DNA from: DATGHS01 sp035307785
Lineage (GTDB): Bacteria > Planctomycetota > Planctomycetia > Gemmatales > Gemmataceae
Direction: 5' to 3'
NCBI GenBank assembly: GCA_035307785.1
Contig: DATGHS010000280.1
Location: 1-11,192, forward strand
DNA length: 11,192 nucleotides
In this document: positions 1 to 8,100 of the stretch, piece by piece
How positions within the stretch are numbered: position 1 is the first letter of the stretch
How the letters are laid out: every line of letters starts with the position of its first letter
Made by a program: the position numbers and the translations under genes
The notes under the pieces: generated by a model
What the model saw: the letters and a program-made list of their open reading frames with translations, nothing else
What the model was told of the DNA's origin: nothing
Database searches by the model: none

Positions 1-389
1 TCCAGTGGAACAACGGCACATTCAAGGTCCAAGCCCTCTGTGACGACGAAGAGCGCACCTGGGAAGCCGAGCGCCTGATCGGCAATGTCGGCTATTCGCC
101 GAACACGAATTTGTACCGCGAACTCCAGGTTCAAGATTGCTACACGACCCTGGCGCCGGCCAATCTGGCCGCCGCGCTGGCGAAGCACGGCGCGACGGAC
201 TGCCTTACCATGTCTTCCACCGGCGCTCAATCGCTGCGCAATCCCGAGCCGGATTTTTATATCCTGGGCGCCAAAAGTTACGGCCGCAATTCGCATTTCA
301 TCCTCAAGAATGGCTTCGAACAGATTCGTGAAGTTTTCACGCTGATTACCGGAAAGGCCGATTTGAATTTGTATAAGGCTGGTAAATGA
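1..389 (+). CDS. C-terminal part of a probable FAD/NAD(P)-dependent oxidoreductase (partial)
   Basis: The frame is open from base 3 to a TGA at 387-389 and gives the last 128 residues of a protein that starts before the window. An early stretch, LIGNVGYSPNTNLYREL (about residues 31-47 of the visible part), resembles the region near the end of pyridine-nucleotide-disulfide-type flavoproteins. Later motifs, SLRNPEPDFYILGAKSYGR and the following FEQIREVFTLITG, match what I remember of planctomycete FAD/NAD(P)-binding oxidoreductases. The nucleotide-binding Rossmann motifs would lie upstream and cannot be seen, so the substrate is unknown. The next gene starts 129 bases downstream on the same strand and no clear terminator separates them. 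The reading frame is well supported; the family assignment is from recalled similarity only. Confidence 0.6.
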   Translation, partial: QWNNGTFKVQALCDDEERTWEAERLIGNVGYSPNTNLYRELQVQDCYTTLAPANLAAALAKHGATDCLTMSSTGAQSLRNPEPDFYILGAKSYGRNSHFILKNGFEQIREVFTLITGKADLNLYKAGK

Positions 390-501
390 ACCTCAAACAG
401 GAATAACGGCGCGACAGTTGGCGTTTAGGCGAATTCGGTGAATCGCGGTTCCATTTTCCCGTACCAGGCCCTGCTGCCGTGCATATCATATCGTCTCCCG
501 C

Positions 502-508
502 AGAGGAG
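502..508 (+). promoter_or_regulatory. ribosome binding site for the gene at 519
   Basis: AGAGGAG lies 10 bases before ATG 519. It decides that start over the in-frame ATG at 438, which lacks a comparable site. Confidence 0.65.
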
Positions 509-518
509 CTTGCAACCG

Positions 519-2129
519 ATGGCAAACATCGCGACTTCTGCTTCCCCGCCCGCCAACGCCTCCGGCGCGATGGCAGCACAGAACGTCATTGAATTTCAAA
601 CGCGCTTTCTGTTTCCCTTCTTCTTCGACCGGGGCCGCAATGCCGAAGCGGCCGAAACCCTGATTGCCGACCGGCCCGGCGCCGGCGACCAGCCGCTGTG
701 GAGCCGTAGCCAGCCGCATCCACTGTACACCGACGAATTTCTCGACCACGTGGTGCGTTATTTGTTCCCCGGTCTGGACCGTTCCAACGCTCCCGGCCCG
801 GTGGAATGTGAGTATCTTCGAGCGGATGACAAAACGCTCGAAAAATGGTTTCAGCATGCCGAGGTGCAATTGCCATCGGGGCGAACGCTGCGGGCCGGCA
901 AGCGGCCGTCGGCCGAGATGTTTGTCACGTCACAGGGCGTGGGCCTGTTAGTCATGACCATCGGCGTCGAGCAAAGCGGGCTCACCGGCGAAGACGTGGC
1001 CGAGTTCAATTATCGGCTATCGCAATTTCGCCGCCGGCCTATTACGGGCTTCGTGAAGCCGCATCCGGCCGACAATCCGGAAAAGTACAGCGCCCTGCCG
1101 GCGGAGGCCAAGGAAAAGATCAAGCCGAAGCCGGCCGACGATGCGCCAATCCACGACCAACTCGCCTCGCCGTATGGCCGCTTCACGCTCAAGGATCTCG
1201 TGAACCGCTTAGCGCGCGTGCCGCTCCAGCGACTGCACTTTCACCCGGTGGAACCGCGCGAGCTTTCGGTATACACCGTGGTGCGGTTGCCGGAGACCGA
1301 TATGGCCGATGCGGAAGTGCGCGCGAAACTGGGGCCGCTGCTCTCTGCTCTGGCCCAAATCGAGGAGCGGGGGAACGCGGGCACCGATCCGTCGGACCTG
1401 TCGGTGCCGGCCATGGTGGTCAATCGGCGGCACTGGGCTGCGGTCGGCGTACTCGGCGCTTCGCACCTCGTGGCCGACCAAACCAATGGGCAGGGCAACC
1501 CGGCCGATTTCAACGAACAGCGCGTACGGATCGTGCGTGACAAGTATTTCGTTTCTTTCCTGGTCACGATGTTGCAGCGCCTGACGTTGAACCGCGCCGT
1601 GGAAGAGGCCGCAGGGATCTTTGCTTCGCAGCCCGAGCGGCGCGGCGAACGCACGGCCCGGCTGCGACAGGATCTGCTGCGCTTCGGCGTGGGCGGGCAG
1701 TTCAACCAGATCAGCAGCCGGCACGCGCACCACCGCTACTACCAGCTTTGTCGCGACGGTCTGGACGTGTTGCCGGCCTGGGAGGATATTCGCGGCGTAC
1801 TGGCCGAACTCGATGCCGACCGCGTGGCCCAGGAGCAAACCAACCAGCAAACGCACATGGCGGACCTCGCCGGTGAAGTGGCCCATAGTGTGACCGAGAT
1901 CGAGCGGCTGCAAAGTGTGGTGCACACGATTGAATACTTGCTGGGAATTGTCTACGGTGCGCACTTCTTCCATATGTTGCTGTCGGAAAACCATTCGGTG
2001 CGGGACTTACTTGGAATCGGCGAGAAGGCGCATCACCATTACGTGACCGGCATCACGCTCGTGGGAGCTCTGGTCGGCTTCTTCTTTGTGTTTATCGTGG
2101 ACCGGCTTCGCATGCACCGGAAGGAGTGA
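519..2129 (+). CDS. uncharacterised protein with two C-terminal hydrophobic segments, CorA-like layout
   Basis: The gene encodes 536 residues from ATG 519. I prefer this start over the upstream in-frame ATG at 438 because an AGAGGAG ribosome site (502-508) lies 10 bases before it and the added N-terminus looks non-coding. The first 450 or so residues are soluble and mixed in composition, with FQTRFLFPFFFDRG near the start and a helical, charged stretch around residues 350-465. The end has two hydrophobic stretches (about 466-488 and 508-529) joined by a short loop with three histidines (505-507), then a basic tail, RLRMHRKE. A large soluble domain, a long helix and two terminal membrane helices is the layout of CorA-type divalent-metal channels, but I do not see the GMN signature between the helices. 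A CorA relationship is therefore only a structural suggestion. Its TGA at 2127-2129 directly follows the ribosome site of the next gene, so the two are probably co-transcribed and translationally coupled. Confidence 0.82.
   Translation: MANIATSASPPANASGAMAAQNVIEFQTRFLFPFFFDRGRNAEAAETLIADRPGAGDQPLWSRSQPHPLYTDEFLDHVVRYLFPGLDRSNAPGPVECEYLRADDKTLEKWFQHAEVQLPSGRTLRAGKRPSAEMFVTSQGVGLLVMTIGVEQSGLTGEDVAEFNYRLSQFRRRPITGFVKPHPADNPEKYSALPAEAKEKIKPKPADDAPIHDQLASPYGRFTLKDLVNRLARVPLQRLHFHPVEPRELSVYTVVRLPETDMADAEVRAKLGPLLSALAQIEERGNAGTDPSDLSVPAMVVNRRHWAAVGVLGASHLVADQTNGQGNPADFNEQRVRIVRDKYFVSFLVTMLQRLTLNRAVEEAAGIFASQPERRGERTARLRQDLLRFGVGGQFNQISSRHAHHRYYQLCRDGLDVLPAWEDIRGVLAELDADRVAQEQTNQQTHMADLAGEVAHSVTEIERLQSVVHTIEYLLGIVYGAHFFHMLLSENHSVRDLLGIGEKAHHHYVTGITLVGALVGFFFVFIVDRLRMHRKE
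2121..2126 (+). promoter_or_regulatory. ribosome binding site for the gene at 2134
   Basis: AAGGAG sits 7 bases before ATG 2134 and directly abuts the TGA of the upstream gene (2127-2129). This points to translational coupling of the two genes and argues against the overlapping upstream ATG at 2086. Confidence 0.75.
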
Positions 2130-2133
2130 ACTC

Positions 2134-3426
2134 ATGCGATTTCCGAGCCCCCGGAATTTGGGCAGTTCCATGACGACAATGATCCGTCCTAGCACACTCG
2201 TCTTGTTCTTTATCTTCGTGGTTGCTTGGACGCGCGTCTCGGCCGCCGATTGGCCCGGTTGGCGTGGTCCCACCGGCCAGGGCATCTGCGAGGAAAAGGA
2301 CTTGCCTCTCGCCTGGAACGCCAAGACCAGTGAAAACATCCTCTGGAAGGTGAAGCTCCCCGGCCAGGATGGCATGCACGATCAGGACCGTAATCAATCC
2401 AGCCCCATCGTAATTCATGGCCGGGTGATCGTGACGGTGAGTTACTGGCCCGGCAAAGTGAACCCGGCGGAATTTCCCGAACACCACGTTGCGTGCTACC
2501 AGGCCGGCGATGGCAAGCCGCTCTGGGACACACTGCTTCCGCCCGGCCCCTGGAAGCTCACCGACCTGCGCGGCGGCTACACGGCGCCCACGCCGGCCAG
2601 CGACGGCGAGCGGGTCTATGTCCTCTTCGGCTCATCGGTGCTGGCCGCGCTGGACCTCGACGGGAAGATTGTTTGGCGCAAGGAAATTACACCGTACCAA
2701 TTCGATGTGGCCATTGGCACGAGCCCGGTGCTTTTCGAAGACATGCTGATCCTGCAGTGCGACCAGGTAAGCCACAAATCGTTCCTGGTTGCTTTCGATC
2801 GCAAGACCGGCGCACAGCGCTGGCTCCAGAAGAGGCCGGAAGCTGGGTTCAGTCACAGCACGCCCACACTCGTTACCATCCAAGGCAAGTCGCAACTTCT
2901 GCTGGCCGGCTCCGACGCGCTTCAAGGAGTGGACCCGGCCAACGGCAACGTGCTCTGGTCCTGTCCTGCCAAGGGCGATACGGTTTCGCCCGTGCTCGCC
3001 GATGGCATCATATACTGCGACAGCGGCCGCGGCGGCCCTGCGTTGGCCGTGGAAGTCGGCAAGAGCACTCCAAAGTGGAAAATCCCCAACGTGCCGGAAG
3101 GATTTTCGTCGCCGGTGATCGCGGACGGTTACATCTATCGTCTGCACAACCCAGGAATTCTGAAATGCTGGAAGCTCAGCGACGGAAAGGAAATGTTTTC
3201 CGAGCGACTCGCCGGTGTCTCTACCGCGAGCAGTCCGTTCACCACGCCCGATGGCCGCGTGTACCTGGCCAGCAGCGGGAAGAGCTACGTAATCAAGGCT
3301 GGCCCCAAGCTGGAAGTACTGGCCGTGAACGATCTAAATGACGGTAGCGAAGCCTCGCCAGCCGTGACGGGCAGCAGGATTTTCCTCAAGGGTCGGCAAT
3401 ACTTGTGTTGCGTGGGGAAGAAGTAA
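2134..3426 (+). CDS. exported PQQ-like beta-propeller (BamB-like) protein
   Basis: The gene encodes 430 residues from ATG 2134, which has an AAGGAG ribosome site 7 bases upstream. ATG 2170 (418 residues) is a plausible alternative because the hydrophobic signal core lies after it. A signal peptide with a hydrophobic core at about residues 20-32 ends in VSA|ADW (37/38), so the mature protein should be exported. The mature start, DWPGWRGPTGQG, is typical of planctomycete PQQ-like propeller proteins. Blade-type repeats follow, for example YVLFGSSVLAALDLDGKIVW, VAFDRKTGAQRW and GVDPANGNVLW, in the usual pattern of two strands, a D-x-x-(T/D)-G turn and a terminal Trp. Such proteins generally act as binding or scaffold propellers; whether this one binds PQQ is unknown. 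The next gene encodes a distant paralogue. Confidence 0.9.
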   Translation: MRFPSPRNLGSSMTTMIRPSTLVLFFIFVVAWTRVSAADWPGWRGPTGQGICEEKDLPLAWNAKTSENILWKVKLPGQDGMHDQDRNQSSPIVIHGRVIVTVSYWPGKVNPAEFPEHHVACYQAGDGKPLWDTLLPPGPWKLTDLRGGYTAPTPASDGERVYVLFGSSVLAALDLDGKIVWRKEITPYQFDVAIGTSPVLFEDMLILQCDQVSHKSFLVAFDRKTGAQRWLQKRPEAGFSHSTPTLVTIQGKSQLLLAGSDALQGVDPANGNVLWSCPAKGDTVSPVLADGIIYCDSGRGGPALAVEVGKSTPKWKIPNVPEGFSSPVIADGYIYRLHNPGILKCWKLSDGKEMFSERLAGVSTASSPFTTPDGRVYLASSGKSYVIKAGPKLEVLAVNDLNDGSEASPAVTGSRIFLKGRQYLCCVGKK

Positions 3427-3526
3427 TCCGTGTGCGCTCCTCGGCAATCTTCCCATGAAGCCGTGCGGACGTTTGCTGGAAATCCGCTACAGTATCCCGG
3501 CCTGCCATTTTATCCCCTCCCGGATC

Positions 3527-3530
3527 GGAG
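3527..3530 (+). promoter_or_regulatory. ribosome binding site for the gene at 3539
   Basis: GGAG lies 8 bases before ATG 3539, which opens directly into a signal peptide. This supports the shorter start over ATG 3455. Confidence 0.55.
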
Positions 3531-3538
3531 CTTGGATC

Positions 3539-4972
3539 ATGCCCATTCGTCAATTGCTTGCGGTGTCAGTGTTACTTGGAGCCATCGGATCTGTTGCGGC
3601 GGATGACTGGCCGCAGTTTCGTGGGCCCAATGCGATCGGCATGGCAGAAGGACGCAAGCTTCCCGACAAGATCGGTCCCGACCAAAACGTGATTTGGAGG
3701 GTCGAATTGCCGGCGGGGCACTCGTCGCCCGTGGTGGTCGGCAATCGGATTTACGTGACGGCATTTGCCGACAAGAAGCTGCTCACGATTGCCCTGGAAC
3801 GAGAAACCGGCCGCAAGGTGTGGGAAGATGCAGCGCCGTATAAGGCCCTTGAAAAAATCCACAGCATCGGCAGCTTCGCGCAGCCGAGCCCGGCAGCCGA
3901 CGAACACGTTGTGGTCACTTTCTTCGGTTCCAGCGGGCTGTATTGCCATGATCGCGCGGGCAAGCTTCTGTGGAGTAAGCCGTTTGGTCCGTTTCCGAAT
4001 GACTTCGGCGCCGGCAGTTCGCCGCTCATCGCGGGCGACCGCGTGATCCTGAACCAGGACCACGACAACGGCTCGTTCCTGCTCATGCTCGACAAAATGA
4101 CGGGCGAGCAAATCTGGAAAATCGATCGCTCGGAGTTTCCACGCGGTTATGCCACACCAGTGATCTGGACGGTGAATGGCAAAAAACAGATCGTGGTGGC
4201 CGGGACACTCCGCGCAGTCGGCTATGATTTCGACACCGGTAAAGAGATTTGGACGCTACGCGGCCGAGCCCGCATCGCTAATATGACGCCGGTGATCGGG
4301 CCAGACAATATCCTTTATCTCGCATCATGGGCCCCGGGCGCCGATGAAAATGACCGCATTGTGACTGAGCCGTGGGACGAAATGCTGGCCAAACACGACA
4401 AGAACAAGAACGGCATGCTCGAATTCGACGAGATGCCGGCCGGCGAATTGAAGAATCGGTTTACGCAAATCGACCGCGACAAGGACGGGCATATTTCGAA
4501 GCAAGAATACGAGAATATGGCCCGGATCTTCGTGGAAGCGCAAAACTCGATCGTGGCGGTGAAGCCCGGCGGTACGGGCGACATCACTGCGACCAATGTG
4601 TTATGGACGCAAAAGAAATATCTTCCGTACATCCCATCGCCGCTCTATTACACCGGGCATCTGTACATGATCAAGAACGGCGGCCTGCTCGCCTGCCTGG
4701 ACCCGAAGGACGGCAAGTTGCTCAAACAGGAACGTGTCTTCGGTTCCGCCAACTACTATGCGTCGCCGGTAGCGGGCGATGGCAAAATCTATCTCTTCAG
4801 CGAAAAAGGCGATGCGAGTGTGGTCCAAGCTGGTGCCGAGTGGGAGCAGCTATCGCGAACCAAGTTCGGCGAAGCCATTTACGCGACGCCGGCTATTGTC
4901 AACGGCCGCATTTATGTGCGCACCGACGGGCATTTATATTGCTTCGGGCTGAAATCGTTAGCCGGGGATTGA
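3539..4972 (+). CDS. exported PQQ-like beta-propeller protein with an internal EF-hand pair
   Basis: The gene encodes 477 residues from ATG 3539, chosen because GGAG (3527-3530) lies 8 bases upstream and a clean signal peptide begins there. The upstream ATG 3455 would bury the signal behind 28 residues. Cleavage is expected after SVAA (residue 21), leaving mature DDWPQFRGPNAIG. Propeller strands fill residues about 22-270 and 340-477, with blade motifs such as LALERETGRKVW-like and VGYDFDTGKEIW. Two canonical 12-residue EF-hand loops interrupt the propeller: D287-K-N-K-N-G-M-L-E-F-D-E298 and D312-R-D-K-D-G-H-I-S-K-Q-E323. Both have Asp at 1, Gly at 6 and Glu at 12, so calcium binding is likely. 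It follows the paralogous propeller gene after 112 bases. The ligand and role are unknown. Confidence 0.92.
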   Translation: MPIRQLLAVSVLLGAIGSVAADDWPQFRGPNAIGMAEGRKLPDKIGPDQNVIWRVELPAGHSSPVVVGNRIYVTAFADKKLLTIALERETGRKVWEDAAPYKALEKIHSIGSFAQPSPAADEHVVVTFFGSSGLYCHDRAGKLLWSKPFGPFPNDFGAGSSPLIAGDRVILNQDHDNGSFLLMLDKMTGEQIWKIDRSEFPRGYATPVIWTVNGKKQIVVAGTLRAVGYDFDTGKEIWTLRGRARIANMTPVIGPDNILYLASWAPGADENDRIVTEPWDEMLAKHDKNKNGMLEFDEMPAGELKNRFTQIDRDKDGHISKQEYENMARIFVEAQNSIVAVKPGGTGDITATNVLWTQKKYLPYIPSPLYYTGHLYMIKNGGLLACLDPKDGKLLKQERVFGSANYYASPVAGDGKIYLFSEKGDASVVQAGAEWEQLSRTKFGEAIYATPAIVNGRIYVRTDGHLYCFGLKSLAGD

Positions 4973-4985
4973 AGGTGAAGGAAAT

Positions 4986-5058
4986 GAACCACCGATTACA
5001 CGGATAGCACGGATAAGGGCCTCTTCCTTATCCGTGCTATCCGTGTAATCAGTGGTTC
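4986..5058. repeat. long near-perfect inverted repeat with internal CACGGATA units, between convergent genes
   Basis: Arms 4986-5018 and 5026-5058 are 33 bases each, complementary except for one C:A mismatch (4993/5051), around a 7-base loop (5019-5025). Within the arm the short motif CACGGATA or CACGGAT(A) occurs twice, as in ACACGGATAGCACGGATAAG. It begins 14 bases after the stop of the EF-hand propeller gene and could act as a terminator for that gene, but it is longer than a normal intrinsic terminator and has no clear T-run on the plus strand (only TTCTT). From memory, short tandem CACGGAT-type sequences are scattered in intergenic regions of many bacteria, so this may be a dispersed repeat or MITE-like element. 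Confidence 0.8.
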
Positions 5059-5060
5059 TT

Positions 5061-5099
5061 CCAAAGAAATCCGCTCGCGGCCATTTGGCCGCGAGCGGA
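5061..5099 (-). terminator. intrinsic terminator of the giant repeat gene
   Basis: Bases 5070-5082 and 5087-5099 form a perfect 13-bp GC-rich stem (CCGCTCGCGG core) with a 4-base loop. On the minus strand the stem is followed by TTTCTTTGG (5069 down to 5061), a T-rich run. It begins 30 bases after the TGA of the giant gene, the right place and orientation for Rho-independent termination. On the plus strand there is no T-run after the stem. Confidence 0.75.
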
Positions 5100-5129
5100 A
5101 AGGGTTACTGCAAGAATCGGGCAGGCTCA

Positions 5130-8100
5130 TCAACGGTGGCCAAGGCCGCCCAGCGCGCCACCGATGCCGCCCAGGGCTCCGACGCCGCTGAAGCCGCCGA
5201 AGCCGCCGAGACCGCCAATGCGCGGGGCGAACATGGGGGCGACGAAGCCGCCCAGACCTTGGCCAAGACCGCCCTCTCCGAATCCGTTAAATCCAGGGTT
5301 TAAAAGATTGCCGCCCTGGAAGCCAAGGTTCGGATTGAAGTTGGCGCCCGGAATGTTTGCGCCCGTGAAGTTGACGTTCACAGTCGGCGCGTTCACGCCC
5401 GGAACCACCAGCCCCGGAATCATTCCGTTCGTTTGCACGAGGCCGGTCGTGGCGAAGTTCGCGGTGGCCTGCGTGGTGGCTTGCACTTGCCGCATGGTTT
5501 GTGCAGCCACATTCGCTTCTCCAGCGACTTGGGCTGCGCTCACTGCTTGCACTTGCATGCCGTTGGCCATCTGGAACGTTCCGTTCGCCGTGCCCTGGAT
5601 CTGGCCGCCGGCACTCGCCTGGAACTGGCTGGCGAGAGCACTCGCGGCACGCACATCGGCCGCTAGCTGACCCTGCAAGTTGCCTCCCAGGTTTATGCCC
5701 AACGATTGGATCTGGCCGACGGTCGCCTGCACCTGGTTGGCCAGGTTGGCGGCCTGTTCGGACAACGACGCCAGTTGCGCCTGCGTCATACCGGTCACCT
5801 GAGCGCTGGTGTTGTTCACCAGCCCCACGCTGCTTTGCACCTGGCTGTGCAGGTCGGCAACGGCTTTCGCCTCGGCATTCAATGCCTGCTGCACGGCCTG
5901 GTTGGTCACTGCTTGCGCCGTGGCCTGAATCCGGCCTTGCAGATCGGCCGCGGCTTTCACTTCCGCCGCCAATTGCGCTTGCAATTGCGAATTCAATTGC
6001 ATGCCTGCTGCCTGGATTTGCTGAACGGTAGCTTGGACCCGGCTTTGCAGGTCGGCCGCCGCTTTTGCTTCCGCAACAAGCTGCGACTGAAGCGTTGCAT
6101 TCAACTGGCCAGCTTGCGAGGCCACCAGGTTATTGATGGCTTGGACCTGCGACTGCAAGTTCGCGCTGGCCCGGGCAATAGCATTTAGCTGCGCCTGGGT
6201 CATGGCCGAGGCCTGACCTTGCACGCCGCTTGTCGTTGCCTGAATCTGAGCCGACAGATTCGCGGCCGCTTTAACGTCGGCAGCCAGCTGCTGTTGAACC
6301 TGAGCGCCGAGGTTGATCCCCAGCGATTGGATTTGGTTCATGGTAGCTTGAATCTGATGGGATAGATTCGCAGCAGCCTTCGCGGCAGCAGCGAGCTGTG
6401 ACTGGGCGGTGGCGCTCAGTCGTGCTTCCGTGCCGCTCACCGCGTTAACGGTGGTTTGCAGCTGGCTCTGCACGCTGGCCAGCGCCTTTGCTTCCGCATT
6501 TATGGCATCCCGCAGGGCCACGGCCTGAACGTTGTTCACCGTGCCCTGAATGCGGGCCTCCAGATCCGTCGCGGCCTTGATCTCCGCGGCCAACTGGCTT
6601 TGCACCGTGTTGGTCAGCCGGAGCTGATCCGCTTGGATTTGCTTCAGCGTGGCTTGAATTTGGCTTTGCAGAGTGGCCATCGCCTTCGCTTCCGCGTTCA
6701 GTTCACTTTGAACGGTGGCGTTCAACTGACCCTGGATGCCTGCGGTTGCTTTCTCCGCGGCTTGGATTTGCGCTTGCAAATCGGCCGAAGCTTTGGCAAG
6801 AGCATCCAATTGGGCCTGCGTCATCACGCCAACTTGCTGCGTGGCTTGCACACTGACCTGGTTCACCGTCACCTGGATTTGGCTCGACAAGTCAGCCGCT
6901 GCCTTGGCTTCGGCCGCGAGCTGGCTTTGAACCTGTGCGCCGAGGTTGATCCCCAGCGACTGAATCTGGTTGATGGTGGCCTGGACCTGCGTCTGCAAGT
7001 TGGCAGCCGCCTTGGCGATTGCCTTCAGTTGCGATTGCACATCACCCGCAACCCGGGCTTCGGTTCCACCGACGGTGCCAATCGTGGACTGAAGCTGGTT
7101 TTGTACGCTGGCCATCGCCTTGGCTTCGGCATTGAGCGCCGTTTTCAGCGCTGCCGACTGAACGTTGTTCACCGTGGCCTGAATGCGAGCTTGCAAATCT
7201 GTTGCGGCCTTCACTTCCGCGGCCAGCTGGCTTTGCACCGTGCTGGTCAATCGGAGTTGATCCGCTTGAATCTGCTTCAGCGTGGCCTGAATCTGGCTTT
7301 GCAGAGTGGCCATCGCCTTCGCTTCGGCATCCAGTTCACTTTGAACCGTGGCGTTCAACTGACCTCGGATGGCGTCCACCTGCTTCATCGTCGCTTGAAG
7401 CTGGCTCTGGAGATTGGCCGTGGCTTGAACCATCGCGCTCAACTGGGCTTCGGTCATCGCACTCACTTGAGCAGAGGTCGGACCGACGCTCGCTTGAAGC
7501 TGGTTCGATAGATTGGCCGCAGCCTGAAGTTCAGCATTTAGCTGACCCTGCAACTGACCGCTCAGGGTAATGCCCTGGGCTTGAAGTTGGTTGACCGTAG
7601 CCTGAAGCTGGTTTTGCAAATTGGCGGAAGCCCGTGCCAGGGCAGCCACTTGTGCCTGAGCCATGGCATTGGCTTGCCCGCCGATATTGTTCACCAGCCC
7701 CACGCTGCTCTGAATGCGACTTTGCAGATCGGCCATCGCGCGTGCTTCGGTGCTCAACGCTCGGCGAACTGCCTGCGCCTGAATCCGGTTCACGGTCGTT
7801 TCGAGCCGGCCTTGCAGTTGCTGGGCTGTGCGCAGCTCGGCATTCAGTTGGTTCTGAACCGTGCTGGTAAGGCGCAGCGAGTCGGCCTCGATTTGCTTGG
7901 CCGTGGCCTTGATCTGGCTTTGCAGATCGGCAACAGCTTTCGCTTCGGCCGCCAGTTCGCTCTGAACCGTGGCATTCACTTGCCCTTGCAATCCGTTAAC
8001 CTGCTTCACTATCGCATTCACTTGCGACTGCAAATTTGTTGCAGCTTCCACAATGGCGTCGACTTGCGCTTGCGTCATCGCAGAAGCCTGGGCGGTCGCC

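Noticed and set aside
484..489. TATCAT as a -10 box for the gene at 519
   Set aside because: No acceptable -35 box was found about 17 bases upstream, and co-transcription from the preceding gene is possible.
438..518. Upstream start at ATG 438 for the CorA-like-layout protein
   Set aside because: No ribosome site was seen there, while ATG 519 has AGAGGAG at a suitable distance.
3427..3538. Separate promoter in the 112-base gap before the EF-hand propeller (TACAGT near 3488)
   Set aside because: No convincing -35 box at a normal distance; the gap may simply be part of a polycistronic transcript.
6456..7511. Long plus-strand open frame (351 codons) opposite the repeat array, and a similar one at 7581-8402
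   Set aside because: They lie antisense to the giant gene and mirror its repeats (HRLRFR-type patterns). The minus frame has the signal peptide, ribosome site and promoter; the antisense frames have none and arise from biased codon use in the repeats.
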